The notes under the pieces are model-generated. The model had not been told where the DNA came from. It worked only from the letters and a program-made list of their open reading frames with translations, and did no database searches. The translations under genes and the position numbers were made by a program. This document shows positions 1 through 5,905 of a DNA stretch of 6,900 nt, piece by piece. Source of the stretch: Halobacteriales archaeon QS_9_68_42 (lineage in GTDB: Archaea; Halobacteriota; Halobacteria; Halobacteriales; Haloarculaceae); the NCBI GenBank assembly GCA_003022905.1, contig PXSE01000024.1, positions 4,325 to 11,224 of the forward strand, in the 5' to 3' direction. Positions within the stretch are counted from its first letter, which is position 1, and every line of letters begins with the position of its first letter.

Positions 1-1
1 G

Positions 2-112
2 GCCGAGTCCGCACGGGAGTTCACCGAGAAGGAGTACCTCCTCGTCGTGCTCGTCGGCGTCGCGCTCCTGATGGCCGGCACCGGACTGATTCTCGTCCTC
101 ACCGCGGTGTAG
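2..112 (+). CDS. C-terminal fragment of an unidentified membrane protein
   Basis: Only the last 36 codons are inside the window, ending in TAG at 110-112. The visible part has a short charged stretch (residues like EFTEKEY) followed by one hydrophobic helix of about 24 residues that runs almost to the C-terminus (ending LVLTAV), so the protein ends with a transmembrane segment. The frame is supported by third-position GC preference and by the sensible charged-then-hydrophobic layout. It is convergent with the next gene, the two stop codons being separated by a single base. Given the oxidase neighbourhood it could be a respiratory or assembly membrane protein, or even the end of an oxidase subunit, but nothing visible identifies a family. 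Being a real coding end is fairly certain; function is unknown. Confidence 0.6.
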   Translation, partial: AESAREFTEKEYLLVVLVGVALLMAGTGLILVLTAV

Positions 113-113
113 T

Positions 114-398
114 CTACAGAACGAACGCGTACACGTAAATGAACCCGAAGTACAGCGCAAGCAGCGCCGCCAGCGCCTTCAGCCGGAACAGCCGGACCTC
201 ATCGCGTTCCTCGGCTCTGGCCTCGCGGTAGGCCTCGCTCTCGTCGTCGGTCAGCGCCTCGCGGTGGCTCCGGCCGCGGTGGAGCGCCAGCAGGCGCTCG
301 TCGGCGAAGCAATCGCCGCAGTGCTCGCAGACGGCCGGCTGGTCGGGGGCGTCGGCGGGCGGACTGGACCGCTCGGGCGGGGTCGCGGGGTCGGTCAC
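114..398 (-). CDS. Small C2H2 zinc-finger protein with a C-terminal membrane helix
   Basis: This 94-residue protein starts at a GTG (396-398) that overlaps the TGA of the upstream gene in a GTGA arrangement, implying translational coupling; longer readings of the frame would run antisense-like through that gene. Residues 1-22 are a Pro/Asp/Ser-rich leader. A classical C-x2-C-x12-H-x4-H zinc-finger pattern follows (C24, C27, H40, H45, with an extra C30). Residues 48-70 are strongly acidic and probably helical, and residues 74-92 form one hydrophobic helix ending at the C-terminus. I believe similar zinc-finger/one-helix proteins occur in haloarchaeal oxidase loci as an uncharacterised family. 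The finger would presumably sit in the cytoplasm at the membrane surface. Whether it binds DNA, RNA or protein cannot be told; single C2H2 fingers often act in protein contact. A role with the preceding membrane protein is inferred from the overlap. Confidence 0.8.
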   Translation of the reverse strand: MTDPATPPERSSPPADAPDQPAVCEHCGDCFADERLLALHRGRSHREALTDDESEAYREARAEERDEVRLFRLKALAALLALYFGFIYVYAFVL

Positions 399-1762
399 GA
401 GACGTACGGCGGGACCGTGTACGGCTGTGAGACTATCCAGAGGCTGGCCATCGTGTAGCAGACCATCGCGGCGGTGACGGCGTACTGGCTCCGGACGGCC
501 TGGAGTTTCCCCGGGAAGAGCTCGTAGGCGGCGGCGTGGGCGACCCAGATGGCCAGCAGGTGCCCGAGGACGACCGCCGCGAGTTCGACGCCGCCGAACC
601 ACGCCGGCAACACGAGCGCGACGGGCGCCGGCGGCGACAGCGGCGCCAGCCCTGCTGACAGGAGCGACGGGGCCAACTCCAGGAAGTACCCGAGGAAGTG
701 CGCGAGGTGGTAGCCGGCGGCGATGGCGAGCAGCGACGGCGCAAACCGCCGTGCGAGCGCGTCCGCGGGCAGGTACGTCTCGGCCCGGCGCTTGCTCCGA
801 CGGACCGCGGCCGCGTAGACGCCGAGCACCGCGAGGTAGCCGACCACGAGCGCCGCGGGGTACAGCAGGCGCGGCGGAAGGCCGGCCTCGACGGCGGCCA
901 CCGCGAAGCGACGCCACAGCGGCGTGGCCACCAGGCCGTCGTAGGTGGTCACCCAGAGAACGGCGACGACGAAGGCGACTTCGGCCCGCGAGGTGACGAG
1001 TTTCGGCTCGTCGAGGCCCGCGCCCGGTAGGCGGAGGCGGAGGCCGTCGTCGTAGTACAGCGGCGCGATGCGGCCGAAGTACCGGAAGGTCCGCGAAATG
1101 GGGTCGACGCGGCTGAACCAGACGTCGGTCCCGAAGGCCGCGGCGCCGGCCAGCGTCAGGACGGTGTAGCTCGCAACGACGGCCGCCAGGAACCGCGGCC
1201 GGTTGGCGACGGGGCTGACGACCTCCAGCCAGACGAGCGCGAGCAACCCGACGACGCTCGGCCAGGCGTCGAGCCGCTCGGGGTACGCGGCGTCCAGCGA
1301 CGGGAGCGCCCCGGCCAGCGCCCGCCAGGGGTTGAGCACCGGCCAGGCGTTGCCGACGAGGTAGGTGCTCATCGTGAAGCCCGACCACCAGCCGACCCAG
1401 ACGGTCAGGACGGCGGCGTTCCGGGTCGGGTCCCGCGGCCCGAGCACGCCGACCGCGAGGACGAACGCCAGGCCGGCCACCCCGACGGCCCCGCCGAGGG
1501 CACGGAGCCCCCGCTCGAGGGGGACGGCGCCGCCGCGCCGCCAGGCGTGAATCCGGCGGATGAACGACCGGTCGGTGACGAACGACGCGAGGAGAAACGA
1601 CGCGCCGACGACGCCGCCGCCCGTCGAGAGGAACAGCCAGGTGGGCACCGAAAGCGAGCGCCCGCCGGCCGTCGAGAGGCCCGCGCCGTGGGCGGCCGCC
1701 GGCGCGGCGAGGCCGACGACGGACAGCAGGGCGGCGAGCGCGAGACGGTGGCGACGGCCCAT
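395..1762 (-). CDS. Polytopic membrane protein (AHG / NPWRAL type), function unknown
   Basis: A 455-residue integral membrane protein with about ten hydrophobic segments (roughly 7-24, 40-62, 88-107, 118-136, 168-186, 190-210, 262-280, 299-320, 341-372, 380-412, 425-445). The N-terminus looks like a signal peptide whose end AAPAAAHG would expose an Ala-His-Gly N-terminus, a possible metal-binding start. Other distinctive motifs are NPWRAL (144-149), GTDVWF (211-216), RYFGRIAPL (227-235), TTYDG (272-276) and GYHLAHF (350-356), with further helix-embedded histidines H401 and H409. From memory the AHG start followed by a proline-containing helix and the NPWRAL motif recall bacterial, mainly actinobacterial, membrane proteins annotated as fenitrothion hydrolase; that name is doubtful as a guide to function here. 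The ATG at 1760-1762 is the first start giving the signal-like sequence. It lies downstream of coxC on the same strand and overlaps the zinc-finger gene by four bases. A role in oxidase assembly or copper handling is inference only. Confidence 0.85.
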   Translation of the reverse strand: MGRRHRLALAALLSVVGLAAPAAAHGAGLSTAGGRSLSVPTWLFLSTGGGVVGASFLLASFVTDRSFIRRIHAWRRGGAVPLERGLRALGGAVGVAGLAFVLAVGVLGPRDPTRNAAVLTVWVGWWSGFTMSTYLVGNAWPVLNPWRALAGALPSLDAAYPERLDAWPSVVGLLALVWLEVVSPVANRPRFLAAVVASYTVLTLAGAAAFGTDVWFSRVDPISRTFRYFGRIAPLYYDDGLRLRLPGAGLDEPKLVTSRAEVAFVVAVLWVTTYDGLVATPLWRRFAVAAVEAGLPPRLLYPAALVVGYLAVLGVYAAAVRRSKRRAETYLPADALARRFAPSLLAIAAGYHLAHFLGYFLELAPSLLSAGLAPLSPPAPVALVLPAWFGGVELAAVVLGHLLAIWVAHAAAYELFPGKLQAVRSQYAVTAAMVCYTMASLWIVSQPYTVPPYVS

Positions 1763-1804
1763 TGTCGGTCGTATGGGGGCAACCGTAGAGAGAGTTCCGG
1801 AAGC

Positions 1805-1826
1805 CGGCCGCCGGTGGCGGCGGCCG
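1805..1826. other. GC-only hairpin between coxC and the polytopic membrane protein gene
   Basis: An 8-base perfect inverted repeat, CGGCCGCC (1805-1812) and GGCGGCCG (1819-1826), surrounds a six-base loop. It lies in the 161-base gap between the two minus-strand genes, 43 to 64 bases upstream of the ATG at 1762. It could fold in a leader or readthrough transcript and affect processing or translation. The gap also holds an adjacent 11-base palindrome (1826-1836). No clear TATA box is visible at the expected distance from the 1762 start, so the downstream gene may depend on readthrough from coxC or on a weak promoter. GC-rich DNA makes chance hairpins common. Confidence 0.35.
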
Positions 1827-1901
1827 ACTCCGAGTCCGGCGTCGCACGGACTGCAGTGACTGTCTCCGACGAGGGGTACTCGAGGCGGACGGTCGCAGTC
1901 G

Positions 1902-1907
1902 AAAAAA
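1902..1907 (-). terminator. Oligo-T tract after coxC, probable archaeal terminator
   Basis: On the minus strand a run of six T lies 16 bases past the coxC stop codon (1924-1926). Archaeal RNA polymerase terminates at U-tracts without needing a hairpin, and such runs are rare in this GC-rich window, so this is a credible 3' end for the coxC transcript. Termination may be partial, since the membrane protein gene downstream has no obvious promoter. Confidence 0.5.
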
Positions 1908-1923
1908 CGTACAGCAGTCCGTC

Positions 1924-2781
1924 TTAGACGATGGCGCCGGCGTACAGCACCACGACGAGGAACACCCACACGAGGTCGACGAAGTGCCAGTACATCGAGA
2001 CGGTGCTGACGGAGGTGTGCTTCCCGGGGGAGTACTGGCCGTAGAGCGCGCGGATGAAGACGATGGCCAACAGCACGGCCCCGAGGCTGACGTGGAGACC
2101 GTGCAGGCCCGTCAGGCCGTAGAAGGCCGACCCGTAGGCGCCCTCGGTGATGGTGAACCCCTCGTGGACGATGAACTCGTAGTACTCGTACACCTGGCCC
2201 GCGAGGAAGACGAGGCCGAGCGCCAGTGTCACGCCCAGTAGTCGGACGAACCGGGTGCGGTCGTCCTTCAGGAGCGCGTGGTGGGCGTAGTGCATCGTGA
2301 ACGAACTCCCGATCAGGATGAGGGTGTTCACGATGACGAGCGAACTGAGGACGTCGCCGGAGACAACGAGTTCGGGCAGTGCCTCCTCGGACCAGACGCC
2401 CGACCCGCGGATGAAGAAGTAGTAGATGAATCCGGCGCCGAAGGTGGCCACCTCCGTTACGAGAAACAGGAGCATCGTCAGCTTCAGCGGAAAGCCGTAG
2501 TCGTCGGCTTCGCCCTCCCAGAAGTCGACGACGAAGGCGTGGTACAGCCAGCCGTACAGTCCGGTGAGGAAGGCGACCGAACTCAGCATGAACACGCCGG
2601 CGCCGACGGCCGGACTGAGGATGTCGTTCCGTCCGAGGACGAACAGCGCCGCACCGACGTAGAAGCCGGCGGCACCGGCGGCGGTGACGAAGGGCCACCA
2701 GGAGGCCTCACCGAAGCCCTTCGGCCAGTCCTCGACCGCGGGCAGGTGGCCCTCGTGGCCCTCGTCGTGGTCGACGCTCAT
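1924..2781 (-). CDS. coxC: Cytochrome c oxidase subunit III (heme-copper oxidase)
   Basis: A 285-residue membrane protein, close to the usual length of CoxC. About seven hydrophobic helices can be traced (near 29-50, 56-80, 98-124, 142-166, 179-202, 216-246, 263-285), preceded by a His/Asp/Glu-rich cytoplasmic N-terminus (HDEGHEGH at 5-12). Family signatures are clear: LFLVTEVATF around the conserved membrane Glu (E110), NTLILIGSS at 152-160, TGLHGLHV at 224-231, and YWHFVDLVW at 264-272. Subunit III carries no metal; in the family it binds lipid and stabilises subunit I during proton pumping. The ATG at 2779-2781 is preferred because a T-rich box is centred about 27 bases upstream and because the frame upstream of it loses all similarity to the family. 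It follows coxB by 71 bases on the same strand and is followed by a T-tract. Confidence 0.97.
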   Translation of the reverse strand: MSVDHDEGHEGHLPAVEDWPKGFGEASWWPFVTAAGAAGFYVGAALFVLGRNDILSPAVGAGVFMLSSVAFLTGLYGWLYHAFVVDFWEGEADDYGFPLKLTMLLFLVTEVATFGAGFIYYFFIRGSGVWSEEALPELVVSGDVLSSLVIVNTLILIGSSFTMHYAHHALLKDDRTRFVRLLGVTLALGLVFLAGQVYEYYEFIVHEGFTITEGAYGSAFYGLTGLHGLHVSLGAVLLAIVFIRALYGQYSPGKHTSVSTVSMYWHFVDLVWVFLVVVLYAGAIV

Positions 2782-2805
2782 ACACGGAGCATTCGGATGG
2801 AGGAG

Positions 2806-2811
2806 TAAAAA
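2806..2811 (-). promoter_or_regulatory. TATA-like box for coxC, doubling as a T-tract after coxB
   Basis: The minus strand reads TTTTTA here, centred about 27 bases before the coxC ATG, the spacing expected for a haloarchaeal promoter driving a leaderless transcript. The same T-run sits some 40 bases past the coxB stop right after a G-rich stretch, so it could also end coxB transcripts. coxC has no Shine-Dalgarno-like motif before its start, in line with leaderless initiation. Confidence 0.5.
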
Positions 2812-2852
2812 CCCTCCCAAAGCCGACCGAGGGCGGACGAGAAGGAGCCGTC

Positions 2853-3740
2853 TCAGGCGCCGGCCGCGGGGCCGACGGCGGCCTCGGTGGCCGTAGCGTT
2901 GCTGCCGCCGGAGGCGTTTTCGGGTCCGCTGTCCTGCTCGCCGTCGCCGGTAGACTCGCTCTCGTCGCTCGCGGCCTCGTCGTCGCCCGACTCCTGCTGC
3001 TCGGAGAGCCACTGGTCATATTTGTCGTCCTCCATGACCATGAACTCGCCGTTCATCTGGGAGTGGCCAACGCCGCAGTACTCGGTGCAGTAGTACTGGT
3101 GGCTCCCGGACTCGTAGGCGCTGGTCTTGATGGTGTTGTACTCGCCGGGGAAGGCGGTCTGCTTGAGCCCGAGGTCCGGCGCCGACAGCATGTGGAGCCA
3201 GTCGTCGGAGGTGATGTGGATGTACACTGGCCGGTCGGTCGGTATCCGTATCTCGTTGTTCGTCGTCACGTCGGTGCCCTCGTAGGTCGCCTCCCAGCCG
3301 TACCGGTAGGCGTGCAGCTCTATCTCGACGGCGTCGTCCTCGGACTCGTAGGGGCCGACGGCGCCCTCGAGGTCCTCGGACACCTCCGGTTCGACGCGGT
3401 CCTCCTCGCCGGGGACCGGGTTGCCCACCTCCTCGACGGCTAGCACCTGGTAGGAGGCGAAGCCGACGAACAGTAGGACCATGGCCGTCGCGACGGTCCA
3501 GGTAATCTCGAGACGGCGGTTCTCTCGCGTCGGCTCGGGGTTGTCGTTGTTCCGGAACTTGACGACGGCGTAGATGAGGATCGCCTCGACGAGGATGGTA
3601 ATGGGGATGGCGGCGTACAGGAGCGTCTGGTTCAGGTCGGTGATGAGGTCCACGTTCCTGTTCTGGGCGACAGCGGGGTCCGCCGCCAGCAGCAACAGCA
3701 CGAGACCCAGTGCCGCGTGGGCAAGACGGCTCACTCTCAT
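2853..3740 (-). CDS. coxB: Cytochrome c oxidase subunit II with CuA site
   Basis: A 295-residue subunit II that accepts electrons from a soluble or membrane donor at its binuclear CuA centre and passes them to subunit I. Residues 1-25 are a Sec-type signal peptide, probably cut after AVA before Q26. Two membrane helices follow (about 40-62 and 82-101), then an acidic linker (103-137) and the external cupredoxin domain. All CuA ligands are present: H183 and the loop C-x3-C-x3-H-x2-M with C218, E220, C222, H226 and M229. The aromatic stretch YRYGWEATY (145-153) matches the Trp/Tyr-rich element before the copper site. The last 45 residues (249-295) are a low-complexity Asp/Glu/Ser/Gly tail with two N-x-S/T sequons (N275, N281), beyond the usual domain end. 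No lipobox Cys is seen. A TATTTA box lies 28 bases before the ATG. The donor may be a halocyanin, as proposed in haloarchaea; that is not shown here. Confidence 0.97.
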   Translation of the reverse strand: MRVSRLAHAALGLVLLLLAADPAVAQNRNVDLITDLNQTLLYAAIPITILVEAILIYAVVKFRNNDNPEPTRENRRLEITWTVATAMVLLFVGFASYQVLAVEEVGNPVPGEEDRVEPEVSEDLEGAVGPYESEDDAVEIELHAYRYGWEATYEGTDVTTNNEIRIPTDRPVYIHITSDDWLHMLSAPDLGLKQTAFPGEYNTIKTSAYESGSHQYYCTEYCGVGHSQMNGEFMVMEDDKYDQWLSEQQESGDDEAASDESESTGDGEQDSGPENASGGSNATATEAAVGPAAGA

Positions 3741-3765
3741 TACTGTTGGCTACGGAGTACCGAAG

Positions 3766-3771
3766 TAAATA
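3766..3771 (-). promoter_or_regulatory. TATA box of coxB
   Basis: The minus strand reads TATTTA, centred about 28 bases before the coxB ATG (3738-3740). This is the best TATA-like hexamer in the window and has the spacing of a leaderless haloarchaeal promoter. It lies in the 98-base region shared with the divergent ctaB fusion gene, so one regulator could control both directions. Confidence 0.65.
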
Positions 3772-3809
3772 GTTGCTGACTTTCCCCGAGGGCGTTCGGA
3801 AGCAAGGAG

Positions 3810-3815
3810 TCTAAG
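3810..3815 (+). promoter_or_regulatory. Weak TATA-like element of the ctaB fusion gene
   Basis: The hexamer TCTAAG is centred about 26.5 bases before the ATG at 3839, the expected distance for a leaderless start. The match to a haloarchaeal TATA box is modest. A GTG at 3815 in the same frame would add eight charged residues and would overlap this element, so the position argues for the ATG. Confidence 0.35.
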
Positions 3816-3838
3816 TGCGCGCACACGAAGAACGAGTT

Positions 3839-5218
3839 ATGGATCGTGGACCCTCGACGACGTCGTTGCTTGCGGCGGCCGTCGTCGGCGTCTACGTACT
3901 CGTCGTGGTGGGAGCGACGGCAGCGCTGGCCGACGCGGCGGCCGTCTGCGGCGGCTGGCCGGCCTGCGGCGGGGCGTTCGCCTCGCCGGCCGTCCTCGTG
4001 GTTCTGCTCCACCGGGCGGCGGCGCTTCTCGTCGGCCTGTTCGTCGCCGCGACCGCGCTCCTCGCGTGGTCGGATCTCGGGGGCCGGAGCCGTGCGGCCC
4101 TCGCCGTCGCGCTCGTCCTCTACCCCGTCCAAGCGGCCTTTGGCGCGCTCGTGGCGACGGGCACCGGCGTCGCCGGCCTCCACCTACTGGTGGCGATGGC
4201 CATCTTCGCGTCGCTCGTGCTCGCGTTGGCGTGGCACCTCGAGGCCGAGACGGGGACCGACGACGCCGCGACGGAGCCGAACCCGAACTCGGACCCGGCC
4301 CTCGCCCCCAAGGAGCCGGTACCGGAGCCGGAGCCGCTCTCGGATCTCGACGGCGTAGCGCGAGTCCGGACGACCGCGTGGGCGTACTTCCAGTTGATGA
4401 AGCCGCGGCTGATGTGGCTGCTGTGTCTGGTCGCCGGCGCCGGGATGGCGCTCGCCGGAACGCCGACGGTCCGGACCGTCGTGGCGACGCTGAGCGGGGG
4501 CGTCCTCGCCATCGGCGCCTCCGGCACGTTCAACCACGTCCTCGAGCGGGACGTCGATCGCCGGATGGAGCGGACCGCAGACCGGCCGGTGGCGACCCAC
4601 GAGGTGCCGGTCCGGAACGCCCTGGCGTTCGGCGGCCTGCTGACCGTCGCCGCCCTCGGAGCGTTCCTCTCGGTGAACCCCCTGGTCGCCGCCCTCGGGC
4701 TCGCGGCCATCGGCTTCTACAGCGTCATCTACACGCTGGTGCTGAAGCCCAACACCGTCCAGAACACCGTGTTGGGGGGTGCCGCTGGCGCGCTGCCGGC
4801 GCTCATCGGCTACGCCGCCGTCACCGGGACGCTCGGGGTCCCCGGGCTCGTGCTGGCCGGGGTCATCTTCCTGTGGACGCCCGCCCACTTCTACAACCTC
4901 GCGCTGGCCTACAAGGACGACTACGAGCGGGGCGGCTTCCCGATGATGCCCGTCGTCCGCGGCGAGACGGAGACGCGGAAACACGTCCTGCTGTACCTCG
5001 GGGCGACGCTCCTGGGGGCCAGCGTGCTGACGGCACTGGCCGGCCTCGGGTGGCTGTACGCGGCCGTCACCGTCGGCCTCGGGAGCGTGTTCCTATGGGC
5101 CGTCGTCCGCCTCCACCGCGAGCGCACGGAATCGGCCGCGTTCCGGGCGTTCCACGCCTCCAACGCCTACCTCGGACTGCTCCTGGTCGCCGTCGTCGTT
5201 GACTCGCTGGCGGTCTGA
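3839..5218 (+). CDS. ctaB: Heme O synthase (protoheme IX prenyltransferase) with fused N-terminal CtaA-like half domain
   Basis: A 459-residue membrane protein made of two parts. Residues 8-133 form four helices resembling one half of heme A synthase CtaA: a Cys pair in an external loop (C37 and C43 in CGGWPACGG), LLHR with H58 in helix 2, VQAAFGALV (97-105) in helix 3 and GLHLL with H115 in helix 4; the two His are candidate heme ligands. A Pro/Glu/Asp-rich linker spans about 135-175. Residues 178-459 are a complete UbiA-type CtaB: FQLMKPRLMW (184-193), the polar motif FNHVLERDVDRRMERTADRP (231-250), KPNTVQNTVLGGAAGALP (303-320) and DDYERGGFPMMPVVRG (360-375). CtaB attaches an isoprenoid (farnesyl, or geranylgeranyl in archaea) to heme b, giving heme O for oxidase. 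Usual CtaB is about 300 residues, so the extra length is the fusion. It diverges from coxB and overlaps the next start by one base (TGATG). Confidence 0.95.
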   Translation: MDRGPSTTSLLAAAVVGVYVLVVVGATAALADAAAVCGGWPACGGAFASPAVLVVLLHRAAALLVGLFVAATALLAWSDLGGRSRAALAVALVLYPVQAAFGALVATGTGVAGLHLLVAMAIFASLVLALAWHLEAETGTDDAATEPNPNSDPALAPKEPVPEPEPLSDLDGVARVRTTAWAYFQLMKPRLMWLLCLVAGAGMALAGTPTVRTVVATLSGGVLAIGASGTFNHVLERDVDRRMERTADRPVATHEVPVRNALAFGGLLTVAALGAFLSVNPLVAALGLAAIGFYSVIYTLVLKPNTVQNTVLGGAAGALPALIGYAAVTGTLGVPGLVLAGVIFLWTPAHFYNLALAYKDDYERGGFPMMPVVRGETETRKHVLLYLGATLLGASVLTALAGLGWLYAAVTVGLGSVFLWAVVRLHRERTESAAFRAFHASNAYLGLLLVAVVVDSLAV

Positions 5219-5877
5219 TGTTCGGACCCGAATCGCTCGACGAGGACGACCGCCGAGCGCTCGTCTACACCGCCGTCGTCGCCAACACCTTCCTGCTCGT
5301 GCTACTCGTGTACGCGCTCGTGACCGACCGCCGGCCGACCGCCTACTGGGCGTTTCCGGTCGTCTGGGTGACCGCCAGCGCCTGGGCGCTCCTGTGGACG
5401 TCGCGCCCGCCTGCGGCGACCCGGACCCGACTGCTCGCGGGTGCGCTCGCCGGCGCTTACCTGCTCGTGCTGGCTGTCGCCGGGGGCGTCGTCGGCCCGG
5501 GCGGGACTCCGACGACCGGGCTGTCGGTCGAACTGACACAACTCCCGCCGGGGTGGGGGCCGACCCTGCTGTACGGCGGCGAGACGGTGCGGGTCGCCCT
5601 CGTCCCGTTTACAGCCTTCGGGTACGCCGTGCTCTCGTACCTGGTGTACCTGACGGCAATCGACGCGAGGAGCGTCCTCGCGGGGGGCGTCATCGGCCTC
5701 TTCTCGTGTGTCTCCTGTACGCTGCCGGTGGTCGCCTCAATTCTGGGCGGGTTCGTCGGCGGCGGCGCGGCCCTGGCGGCGGCCGCCTCGGCGACCACGT
5801 ACGCCGCCGGCACGGCCGTCTTCGTGGTCACCGTCATCCTGATGACGATCCAGCCCGGCATTTCCGGTCGGCAATGA
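5218..5877 (+). CDS. Six-helix membrane protein with CVSC motif, unknown function
   Basis: A 219-residue integral membrane protein whose ATG shares its A with the TGA stop of the ctaB gene, so the two are almost certainly co-translated. Hydrophobic segments lie near 14-34, 42-61, 71-92, 124-147, 153-180 and 183-210, with an external-type polar loop at 93-123. The striking element is a Cys-x-x-Cys pair (C164, C167, in SCVSCTLP at 163-170) at the start of the fifth helix, followed by a Gly-rich helix (GGFVGGGA at 177-184). Such a pair in a membrane helix could bind a metal or undergo thiol redox chemistry. I think it belongs to an uncharacterised family conserved beside haloarchaeal ctaB, but cannot verify this. 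Its tight coupling to heme O synthase suggests a part in heme or copper delivery to the oxidase; this is inference. Confidence 0.85.
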   Translation: MFGPESLDEDDRRALVYTAVVANTFLLVLLVYALVTDRRPTAYWAFPVVWVTASAWALLWTSRPPAATRTRLLAGALAGAYLLVLAVAGGVVGPGGTPTTGLSVELTQLPPGWGPTLLYGGETVRVALVPFTAFGYAVLSYLVYLTAIDARSVLAGGVIGLFSCVSCTLPVVASILGGFVGGGAALAAAASATTYAAGTAVFVVTVILMTIQPGISGRQ

Positions 5878-5882
5878 TATGA
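5875..5882 (+). promoter_or_regulatory. Possible TATA element of the SelW-like gene
   Basis: The sequence TGATATGA overlaps the preceding stop codon and is centred about 27 bases before the ATG at 5906. It is the only A/T-rich patch nearby and has leaderless-promoter spacing, which supports the 5906 start over the in-frame ATG at 5879. It is a weak match and the gene may instead be transcribed with its upstream neighbours. Confidence 0.3.
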
Positions 5883-5905
5883 CCGGGGAGCCGTTACCCG
5901 GCGGC

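Noticed and set aside
114..1847. A continuous minus-strand open frame of 577 codons through this region
   Set aside because: Most of it is an Arg/Pro/Ala-rich shadow of the polytopic membrane protein gene in another frame; only the final 94 codons, from the GTG at 398, give a sensible protein.
1763..2698. Possible N-terminal extension of the polytopic membrane protein upstream of 1762
   Set aside because: The extended frame lies across coxC in a wrong frame and is Arg-rich; the ATG at 1762 begins a signal-like hydrophobic segment.
3815..3838. GTG at 3815 as the start of the ctaB fusion
   Set aside because: It would add eight charged residues before the first helix and would overlap the likely TATA-like element; the ATG at 3839 has better promoter spacing.
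4290..4350. Pro/Glu-rich repeat in the ctaB linker as a tandem DNA repeat
   Set aside because: The short PEPEP-like stretch reflects a low-complexity domain linker and is not a DNA repeat of even period.
4066..5202. Long plus-strand frame overlapping the ctaB fusion, and minus-strand frames opposite it
   Set aside because: Composition is Arg/Gly/Pro-rich with no family motifs, as expected for shadow frames in GC-rich haloarchaeal DNA, while the ctaB frame carries clear family motifs throughout.
5879..5905. ATG at 5879 as the start of the SelW-like gene
   Set aside because: The nine extra residues are not part of the fold and the TATA-like patch lies right at this ATG; it remains possible if translation is coupled to the upstream gene.
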